64,000 nt of DNA from Craspedostauros australis (taxonomy: Eukaryota > Bacillariophyta > Bacillariophyceae > Mastogloiales > Achnanthaceae). The notes beneath the pieces are model-generated. The model was not told where the DNA came from. It searched no databases and saw only the letters and a list, made by a program, of their open reading frames with translations. Both the position numbers and the translations under genes were made by a program. The DNA lies in contig JAMXDE010000004.1 of the NCBI GenBank assembly GCA_026770025.1, positions 1,922,001 to 1,986,000 of the forward strand, read 5' to 3'. Shown piece after piece: positions 31,417-40,500 of the stretch (its first letter is position 1; the number at the start of each line of letters is the position of its first letter).

Positions 31417-34254
31417 ATGACCAAGCTTAAGACAACCATCACCAACGTTCTCCTCCTTGCCATCTTGGTGACGGCCGAAGCGCGCCTCCGAGGAGACAAG
31501 AACACGGACTCAGTCGAGCTGTTGCACATGGCGATGCAAGCCACCCGTATGCTTAAGGCTGGTGTTGGGATCGATGGCGATGGTGAAACGAAGAATATCA
31601 AGACGAATAAGACTGGCGTCTTCAATCCGATCGATCCTCCCACTTCGAAGCCGTCCGCATCTCCAACTTCGATTCCAACCTCCCGGCCGGCCTCATCGCC
31701 CACGGTTCTGCCAACTGCAACTCCATCAGCTTCTCCAACCGGCTTCGATTCTACCATCTTGGTCAACTGCCTTCCCGACGGTACCACCGCCCTCACACTA
31801 GATGAAGCTCGCGCCAAGACTATCATCTGCAATGCCACCAAGGAATCATGCCGCAAGGCTGTGACTGCCGTCAAAGCATCCAGTCAATTGCGGAACTTCT
31901 TTGGATGCGCGGGAGATCTGGGCGAAGCAGCAGCACGCAAGCTCTTCAATCGATACGCAACGAACGCAGAGCTTGCTGAGCAACTCAGGATGGTCGCTGA
32001 TGCTGGAATGACCCTCGTCACTGAACGACCGGACGTGATGAAGGCCGCTTGCATGGCCATCGCACAAGCTCAAACGCTGCCCAATGTCAATCCATGCTGC
32101 CAAGGAGCATCAGGATGCACGTCAGCAACTGCTTCTGCTTCCACCTACCCACAATTCATGACCGTTGCCGTCGATGCATGTGTGGGAGACTATGCATGCA
32201 AGGACATGGGCCCCAACCCCCTCATCCTCGATTCATCCTGCACTGGCGCAAGTGCATGCGAGTTGATGAATGAGAACGAGGTCAACCCCTCCATCACTGG
32301 AGTCACCTTCGTCGGTGAGATGGCATGCACCACCTCTCAATCTTGTGAGGGAGTGGGACGTCGTTCTCATGGTGATGTCATCATCCAGACCGGCGCATGC
32401 ATCGGATCAGACGCATGCAATGCAGTTGGCCGTCGTGTGGAGCAATCAGCACCATCCTTTCGCTTCCGCAGCCACATCAACATCGGGGCGAATGCGTGCG
32501 TCGGCAGCAATGCCTGCAAGGACGCCCACTCTACTGTCGACCATGGTACTGCTGGCAAGCATGCAGGCAGCCTGACCATTGGTGACGGTGGCTGTGCTCG
32601 TGATGACTCATGCGAGAAGCTGGGTTTCACCGACAGGATGGAGACGGACATTATCATCTCTCCTGGTGCCTGCAGCGGTGCAAGCGGGTGCCGAGGGTGC
32701 ATGACGAAGTCGGAGTGCAAGGTCGATGAAGTGTATCTCATCAGCGATGAAGATGGGGCGTGTCCAAAGGGAGGCACAGACACCAACAACAATCCGACAG
32801 GAGACAAGGTGGATGAATTTTGTGTCAGCAAGGATACATTGCCCACAGATTGCCCTACGTTCTTCCCAACTCCTTTCCCAACGCTACCAGGGACGCCTTC
32901 TCCGACCCGCACGCCGTCCAGTATCCCAACCACATTGCCGTCCCAGTCTCCGTCTCAAACTCCATCCATTCTACCCTCAGACCAACCCTCTGATCTACCA
33001 TCACATCGGCCATCGGATCTACCGTCCGAACCGCCATCCAATCAGCCCTCAGATCTGCCGTCCGAACCGCCATCCAATCATCCCTCAGATCTGCCGTCCG
33101 ATCTACCATCTGCGATCCCCTCGGAGGATCCGTCTGATCTACCGTCGGACATTCCAAGTTTAGTGCCTTCCCGCTCTCAAGCTCCCAGCGAGTCCATGGC
33201 TCCATCTCTCCCTCCAGCTTCGTTGGACGTTGGGTGCCTCGCAGATCCTGGAGTTGTGACATCGACCTTCAACCCGGTTTCTGGCCCACTCCTCTGCGAC
33301 AGCGCTGTGGGCACATGTGCAAACTTCGTCGCTGCAGTCGACGCTTTCTCCGAGAACAGAGGGAGGATGATCAAGAGCATTTTCGCCTGCGACGACTCGG
33401 ATCCAAACCCGCAACCCGTGGCACAGGATGTGGCGCAGGCACGCTTCGACAAGATAAAGAACGACGCGAGTGTGACGGCGGCTCTCCTGAAAACATTGAC
33501 GGACAACAAGAAGCTATACACTGCAAGCGCCGGGATCGTGACGACAGCATGCAATGGAAACTGCTGCACGCAGCCGGAAGCCTGCAAGACCAACCCTGCG
33601 TCCGGCGTGATGACGGTGAGTGACGGATCCTGCATAGCAGACCATGCTTGCGAAGATGTATTCCCGGACATCATCATCCTTAGCAGCTGTGCAAGCCGGG
33701 TCTCCTGCTTTGGTATCGGTGCATTCATGACTGACCAACCGAATGCTGCTGTCGACATCGGGTTCAGGGTGATTGGGCCGGCAACATGTCTTCGGAACGG
33801 AAGTTGCCAAAACTTCGGGACCAATATTTTCGGCAACATCCGAATCGAAGAAGGAGCATGCAACGGCGACTTCGCATGCTCAGACACTGGGATTCGCACA
33901 AGCCAAGGCGCTACTACAGCGCCAAATGTGGCCAGCATTGTGGTCAGAAAGAATGCCTGTGAGGGAATGGACGCGTGCAAGTTTACCCACGGCGGATTCT
34001 CGAAAACCCAAGGAAGCTTGCTTATCGAAGAAGGCGCATGCCAAGGAGGGAATTCATGCGTCTTTCTTGGCTTAAACAATGATGCAATCAATGACATAGT
34101 GATCAAACAGGGAGTTTGTGATGTCAGCAAAGGTGAAACCTGCAAGGATTGCATCCGAGAAGAGGTGTGTGGTGGGGACACCGCACTGACATACACCATC
34201 GACAATGCAGGCGAGGATTGCGCTAGCCCGAATCCGCTCGCATGCGCGCCGTAG
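31417..34254 (+). CDS. Large secreted Cys-rich repeat protein, paralogue A
   Basis: 945 residues; ATG at 31417. Signal peptide (TNVLLLAILVTAEA), then RLRG and TRMLK, sites resembling the RXL cleavage motifs reported for diatom silica-associated proteins. A Pro/Ser/Thr linker leads to a helical Cys domain (about 110-200), followed by a run of repeats with the pattern (I/V)xI..GAC.G..AC (SCTGASAC, GACIGSDAC, NACVGSNAC, GGCARDDSC, GACSGASGC). A PSDLPS/PSNxPS linker (about 510-590) then joins a second copy of helical domain plus Cys repeats, ending NPLACAP. The two halves are clearly an internal duplication. Function unknown; secretion and a cell-wall or matrix role are inferred. Tandem with paralogue B at 43761. 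Confidence 0.82.
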   Translation: MTKLKTTITNVLLLAILVTAEARLRGDKNTDSVELLHMAMQATRMLKAGVGIDGDGETKNIKTNKTGVFNPIDPPTSKPSASPTSIPTSRPASSPTVLPTATPSASPTGFDSTILVNCLPDGTTALTLDEARAKTIICNATKESCRKAVTAVKASSQLRNFFGCAGDLGEAAARKLFNRYATNAELAEQLRMVADAGMTLVTERPDVMKAACMAIAQAQTLPNVNPCCQGASGCTSATASASTYPQFMTVAVDACVGDYACKDMGPNPLILDSSCTGASACELMNENEVNPSITGVTFVGEMACTTSQSCEGVGRRSHGDVIIQTGACIGSDACNAVGRRVEQSAPSFRFRSHINIGANACVGSNACKDAHSTVDHGTAGKHAGSLTIGDGGCARDDSCEKLGFTDRMETDIIISPGACSGASGCRGCMTKSECKVDEVYLISDEDGACPKGGTDTNNNPTGDKVDEFCVSKDTLPTDCPTFFPTPFPTLPGTPSPTRTPSSIPTTLPSQSPSQTPSILPSDQPSDLPSHRPSDLPSEPPSNQPSDLPSEPPSNHPSDLPSDLPSAIPSEDPSDLPSDIPSLVPSRSQAPSESMAPSLPPASLDVGCLADPGVVTSTFNPVSGPLLCDSAVGTCANFVAAVDAFSENRGRMIKSIFACDDSDPNPQPVAQDVAQARFDKIKNDASVTAALLKTLTDNKKLYTASAGIVTTACNGNCCTQPEACKTNPASGVMTVSDGSCIADHACEDVFPDIIILSSCASRVSCFGIGAFMTDQPNAAVDIGFRVIGPATCLRNGSCQNFGTNIFGNIRIEEGACNGDFACSDTGIRTSQGATTAPNVASIVVRKNACEGMDACKFTHGGFSKTQGSLLIEEGACQGGNSCVFLGLNNDAINDIVIKQGVCDVSKGETCKDCIREEVCGGDTALTYTIDNAGEDCASPNPLACAP
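32926..33188 (+). repeat. PSDLPS/PSNQPS-coding repeat tract in paralogue A
   Basis: Degenerate tandem 12-base-type units (TCC GAT CTA CCA and variants) coding Pro-Ser-x-x linkers. Shorter than the matching tract in paralogue B (45340-45774). Confidence 0.8.
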
Positions 34255-36442
34255 AGAGAGACATGGGTAGAGTGTGAAGTAAAATATGACAATGTATGGT
34301 GTTCTAGAATATACTGTTTTACTAAATGTACGTGTTGATGTAAGAGCTATATCACCGGCTGCTACTCGGCGATGAGCCAAAGGTCGATCCAGATGAAGAG
34401 CAGTACTGTTGTTGATGGGATTGTAACCAGATCAATTAAACAGGAATTATGACCAAGTGTTGTGTTCGGCTGTTTTGTTGCTGTTTTGGTTTGGTTTGCT
34501 GTCTTGGTGTGGTTTGCTGGCTTGGTGCTGGTGGTGGCTGCCAGCCATTGTGTTGCACCTGTGACTGACGTCATTGGCTTTCTGTGGTTCCGCGCCATCT
34601 GTCCGCACTTTTGTGCCATCTGCACCAACAGTACGAAGACTTCTTCATGGCCTGGTGCATTCTGTTGTTGTCATGTGCCATCATTAATAGAGCCTAAATG
34701 TAATGGCTGTGGTCTTTTGTTGGCTGTTGTTAGCTGTGGGCAGAGGCTTGATTGGCAAGCAGCCTGGACAAGAGTCTTCTTATCACAAGTAGTGAACTGA
34801 GAATACTGATGGTGCGTGAAGAAATGTGCAGATTTTGAGTGTTAGTGCTATGGTTCTTCTCATTGGGGAGGATCTCCTGTGTTGTTCTAAATAGTGGGGT
34901 GTACGGGTCATGTAGCCTGAGTACCATTGGAGGGATCCTTCTGTTGGGTTGCTGTCAGAAAAGGGCCATAGGGTTGCATAGCTCTGGTACCACGGGAGAG
35001 TCTCCTTCATGGAGTTGGAAGCTGGACGAAGGCCATCTTGCGCGTACTCCCACGTGGAGTCATACTGTCAATCTGGCAGTCTTGTACCGGCATCAAGTTT
35101 TTGGTGAGGAGGGGTTCCGATGACCCGGTCACCAGAACCCTTTTTCCATGGGTCCTGGGTTTCAAAGATTTTCTTCGAAGACTTGTGCCTGCTCCAAACG
35201 TGGTTCTGTCCGAAACGTGGTTTGGACCAATTCGTGGGAAAACGAGTCATGTGTGCCAGGAAATCCTTCCTTAGCCTAACTTCTAGTTTAGCTCTATTTG
35301 TCATCATCTTGTCTTGCGGAGCAGGGGTCACACGATGCATCTTCCTCTGTTGTGAATGCTTTTGCATGACGTGGAATCCGTTCCCTGTGACGTAGTGTCA
35401 AAATAGCGCGCTGCGGAATCGAACCACGGAGCCAGTCCACGCCCTGCATGAACACAAGAAATTAACGCTTATAACCCATGTCGCGACAACGTAGAAGACG
35501 GATCATAGAGGCCAAACACAAAATAACTCGAAATATCCAATCACCGTTGCTCCCAAAAGCAATCAAACCAGTGACAACAAGGGCCAAAAATCTACAACTA
35601 GTGCTATCGTGACCCCATTCTGCATTCTCTGCAGGTAGTAAACATGTTGCCACTCACAGTAGCAGTTGCAATCGTCCGCAAGCTGGGGATGTCGCCCAGC
35701 GGGCGACCTTTTTGGCGAGAACAGAACACAATCGGTGACGTTCGTGGAGGAGTGCTCAGAATTGTGGCTTGTGCAGTCATTGATGAACTTCGTGTCGCCA
35801 ACACAGGTGATTATAAAACTTGCTCAGTATCAAAAGGACATGCGGAACCACGGATCAGTCAAAAACTCCGACTACAGATGACCCACACCAGAAAGATGCA
35901 CATGCAACATTACAGCTTGACATCGAACGCAATGTTCCGTTTATTATGTGGAGTAGTCGTATGTATGTCTGCAGACCAATTGTTTAATCCATTGGTCTTA
36001 TTGACGGGAAGAGAACGGGAGAGAGACAAAACGAGGTGGCAACTTCACAATCGCCACCGTTTCAGGTGATCATGATTCGTGGTTGGAATCGAAAATGCCT
36101 CCCGATCTTTCCGCTCACCCGCATCGGACAAGGATAGAGAGAGGCGCTCGACGCAATGGGTCCAACTTCATGCCGCGCCGATGCATTTGATCCACACACA
36201 AGTAGAGTAGAAGTGCTCATGTTTGAGTGAATCGTGGCACTGCTCATCACACGCTGCCTCTTCATTTGAACAAACAACTTCTCCGCTTCAGAAAGCCATC
36301 CTGTCAATCTCACAAAATCGATCGACCGCCACATTACAAACCATACCATTTTCACTCGTCATCACTCATCACCACTCATCATCGCCCAGCTTCCAGCGAC
36401 GACAGCAACGACAACAACGACAACAACGACAACAACGACAAC
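34255..36442. other. 2.2 kb intergenic region with G/T-skewed tract, hairpin repeats and a tRNA-like B box
   Basis: 34460-34540 is strongly G/T on the plus strand, like an antisense A/C-rich leader. 34860-35070 carries four GGAG/CTCC hairpins spaced roughly 60 bases apart. 35414-35427 on the minus strand contains GGTTCGATTCC, a tRNA B-box sequence, but no foldable tRNA surrounds it. About 36395-36442 is the (CAACAACGA)n 5' leader of paralogue B, cut off from its ATG by element 2. No convincing coding frame. Confidence 0.5.
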
Positions 36443-37106
36443 TAATAACACATCGAACGCTCCAACTACACTCATCTTGGTAGTATTCGAATGAGTCGTA
36501 TGGTATTCGTGTACCACAGGACGAATACTGATGCAGTCACGAGACTCTTCGTGTGTGATGAATCGTAATGTTATGATATCCGCAATTGCCGCAACTCCCA
36601 TGTGGGATCGCTTTCTCGTCTCACAGACTGACTTGCAATTCAGATATATTGATTCCTCAATTCCACACCATCTTGTTGACACCTTGCAATTCAGATATAT
36701 TGGTTCATCCAATAGATCTGAATAAGAGGTCCTCAATTGCACAGCTTCAGAATTATGGCAGTACTGGTCATCGTGGACCTGAACGTGCCATCTGATCTTG
36801 TCTTCACCTCTGTGCTTGCAAACATGCATTTCCTCCCACATGTGAATGCAACAGTGCAAGGCATCATTTTACAGCAGTATTGCTGTGTGAAACTTGTGCA
36901 ATCTCATTGCATCATCATCATCATCTTGCATTGCACTCTTCATGCTCACAATTCTGACTTCGACAGATCAGAATTGGGCCAGCTTTCATTAACTTAATCA
37001 CCTACTTGAGCACACACACACAATACCAACCATCTACATACTTCATTGTCGGATCTGATCAGTCTCTATTTGAAGTAAGTACCCTGTATTGTATTCTGTT
37101 CTATCA
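36443..37106 (+). repeat. 5' LTR of copia element 2
   Basis: 664 bp, matching 43061-43724. Starts TAATAACACATCG and ends TGTTCTATCA. Contains GTAAGT about 30 bases before its end. Confidence 0.93.
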
Positions 37107-37542
37107 GATTAACAGTCGCAATTCTCTACGTCCTGCGCTGAACGCGTGACCATCATTTCCAAAGACTTTGTGACATTCGATAACGACCATCTTGCAACTC
37201 TCGTGACGACGTGAAGTTGCCTTCATCTCTGTGATTCAGCCATCGCTGCGCAGAACATAAGAGCCATTCGGCTTGTGCACACTCACCCCATTCACTATTA
37301 GACGTATCCGTCAGTGAATTCTCTCTTTGCTTCTTCAGCATTCATCATCCCATCATTCGATATCGATCGCATTCGATCTATCGACAACACAACAAACATA
37401 CAAACACAGACAAACATCCAATCACAACCAAACAGACATACAAACACAAACAAACAGACACATCAACAAATAAACAAACATACAAACACAAACAAACATA
37501 CACACCAACAAATAAACAAACAAACAAACAAACAACATCATC
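37107..37542 (+). other. Leader of copia element 2
   Basis: Untranslated leader between LTR and gag. The last ~150 bases are almost free of G and T, with repeated ACAAACA words, predicting an unstructured message. No convincing tRNA primer-binding site seen after the LTR. Confidence 0.6.
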
Positions 37543-40500
37543 ATGACTACTCCTCCCCCCACCATCTCCGAAGCCGAGATCTTCAACCATGTTGTCAGGT
37601 CCGTGGGCATTGCTGACGATTCTGATGCCAGAAGTCTGCTTGACCAACAGGGCATACTCAGCATTGCCGACCTTCTTCTCCTCTCCAGGGAGGACCTACA
37701 GGCCTTCCAATACCAGGGTCTTGATGAGGATGGTGAAGCCTTTGTGTACGAACTCGATGCTCCTTGCATCCGTCGTATCCTCGCCCTTCCTCGCTGGTGG
37801 CAACATCAGGTTGACCCAACCTTCGTCACCTGGTACACCATCTCCCGCCATTCTCTTGCCGAGGCAATCGCATCGCCAATTGTCGCTCCAGCAGAAGCAG
37901 CAGCGGCGCGCGCAGCAACCACAGCAGCCACCACAGCAGCAACTGCAGCAGCTACTGTGGCAGCATCTTCGGCTCCAACACCTGATCCCATTACCTCAAC
38001 CCCGGTCTCCTCGTCGGAATCCCGTCTCCAAGACTTCCGAAAGGGGATGAGGCGCAACAGCGAGCATTTTCCCAAACTCAAGGATGATCGGTTCTTCCTA
38101 TCCTTCCGTCGCACCTTCATGACAGTTGCAGCCTCCCAAGGCGTCTCCGATGTCCTGAACCCGGAGTACAAGCCTGCAGATGAGGACATGGCCCTCTTCC
38201 AAGAGCAGAACACCTTTGTCTACTGCACCTTGGTACTCTCCCTGAAGACTCAGAAGGGTCAGAGATGCGTCCGGAAGTTCGAGGACACCATGGATGGACA
38301 GGCTGCATTTGCAGCCATGCTCTCTGAGTATACCACCGGCGTGACCGCGTCCAATGCCGGGAAACATCTTCGCTCCATCCTCAACACCCTCAAACTGGAC
38401 AAGGACTGGCGTGGCACTCGAGAGTCCTTCCTTGACTCGTGGTCCAACAAGGTGTACGATCTCGAAGTCATCCAAGATGACGAGGTTGATACTGATCGCA
38501 AACGCGATTGGTTGGAGGAAGCCATCTCTCCAGACACCGAGCTCTACCGTGCTCTATTCGAGTCCCAATACCTCGAGGCATCCCTTCATGCAATGAGCAT
38601 TGACGGTGTCTCAGCAGAGTTCACACTCGACTTCGAGCGTACGTTCGCACTCGTACGCAGCCATGCTCAACGTCTTGACCGCGTCAAGCCTCGTGGACGT
38701 TCCAGTCGCAAGGTGCATAATGCCAAGCACTCCGGTGCTCGAGGCCAAGCACAGACATGGAGCAAGGATAAGGATTACTCCAAGGATCCTCGTCCTCGTA
38801 TCCCACGCGAGGAATGGATGAAGATGGAGCGATCTCAGCGTCAAGCATTCCTTGAAGCCAAGGGAAAATGGGATCCCAATCGCGGAAAGGGCGGACGTCA
38901 GCGCGCAGCCAACAAGGCAACTACCTCCAAGTCGGATGGGCATTCTACAGTTCCATCTGCCAATGCTGCCAATGCCGACACGACCACCACTCCTCCTGCT
39001 CAACCTGGTGATGCCATCAACCGCATGTTGGCGAATGCCAAGTCCACACCTTCCACTGAGGAACCCATCCTGACCTACAAGGGTCAAACCTGGCGCCTTG
39101 CCAACCAGGCCATGGTCCGCTACGACTTCCACAAGACATCCAAAGCTCATCATGGATCTCTCGTCGACAGCGGTGCCAATGGTGGCCTGGCTGGTGACGA
39201 CGTCCTCGTACTGTGCAAGACTGGTCACACAGCGGATGTCAATGGCATTGGCGATTCTGCGATTGCCAACCTTGACATTGGGACTGTTGCTGGACTTGTC
39301 GACACCACCGAAGGTCCCATCATTGCCGTATTTCACCAATACGCTCTGTACGGAAAGGGGAAGACCATCCATTCTTCCAACCAACTCGCTTCCTTCGGCA
39401 TCGACGTCAATGAGCGGCCACGACACCTGCCAGGCGGTCGACAGACCATCATCACAACCGATGGCCGCGTCATTCCACTCTCGATTCGTCATGGTCTGTC
39501 CTACATGGACATGCGTTGTCCCACTCGTGATCAGCTCGGCAAGTACCCTCACATCGATTTCACAGCTGACTCTGTGTGGGATCCTTCTGCCCTCGATCAA
39601 GAGCTCGACATCTCCGATGTCAGCGGAGCCAACAACGAATCTTCCATCCCAATTTCTGGCCAAGAGCTCGACGTGTTCGTCACTGATGGTGAACCAACAC
39701 GTGGCGAGACCTCGGACCACTCAGGAGGCATTGAGCTCAGCTCTGCTCCTGTCGACTATGAGGCCCTTCGTCCTCATTTCGGTTGGATCCCGGCTCGCCG
39801 TGTCCGCGACACATTGCGATGCACCTCGCAGTGGTACCGGACGGCGGAGCGCTTTTCCATGCGCAAACACTTCAGGACACGATTTCCGGCTGCCAACGTC
39901 GATCGTCTCCATGAAGTTGTGGCTATGGATACTCTCTTTTCGGACACTCCTGCACATGATGACGGCATTGCTGGACATGGCGGATGCACCATGATGCAGA
40001 TCTACGTTGCTCTGCAGTCTCGATTCACAGCAGGGTTCCCCATGTCTTCCGAGAAGCAAGTTTCCAACACCTTCCTCGACTTCATCCGACACCATGGTGC
40101 GCCCGACCTTCTCATGTCGGATAACGCCAAGTCCGAGATTGGCTCCAAGGTTCAAGAGATCCTCCGTCAATACGCCATCAAAGACCATCAGAGCGAGCCC
40201 GAGCATCAGCATCAGAACGGTGCGGAACGGCGTATTCAAGACGTCAAGCGGACCACCAATGGGATCATGGACCGCACTGGGACACCCGCCAAGTTTTGGC
40301 TGATCTGCACCCAGTACGTCATCTCTCTGCTCAACCACATCGCGCAGCGCACGGTTGGCAGCATCACTCCTTTCCAGGCCGCATACGGGCACCGACCAGA
40401 TGTGAGCAAGTTCCTTGCTTACCGATGGTGGCAACCCGTGTACTTCCGAGTCGACAAGCCAGGCTTCCCCAGCCATTCCAAGGAGAGGCTGGGACGATGG

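Noticed and set aside
32926..33188. Regular repeats resembling a CRISPR-like array at first glance
   Set aside because: Units are contiguous, in frame and encode PSxxPS linkers; there are no spacers.
33177..34292. 371-codon minus-strand frame, repeated at 45710-46783
   Set aside because: Antisense shadow of the Cys-rich genes; conserved only because the paralogues are nearly identical.
35395..35475. Possible tRNA gene on the minus strand
   Set aside because: Only the T-arm is credible; no 7-bp acceptor stem or A box can be placed at the right distance.
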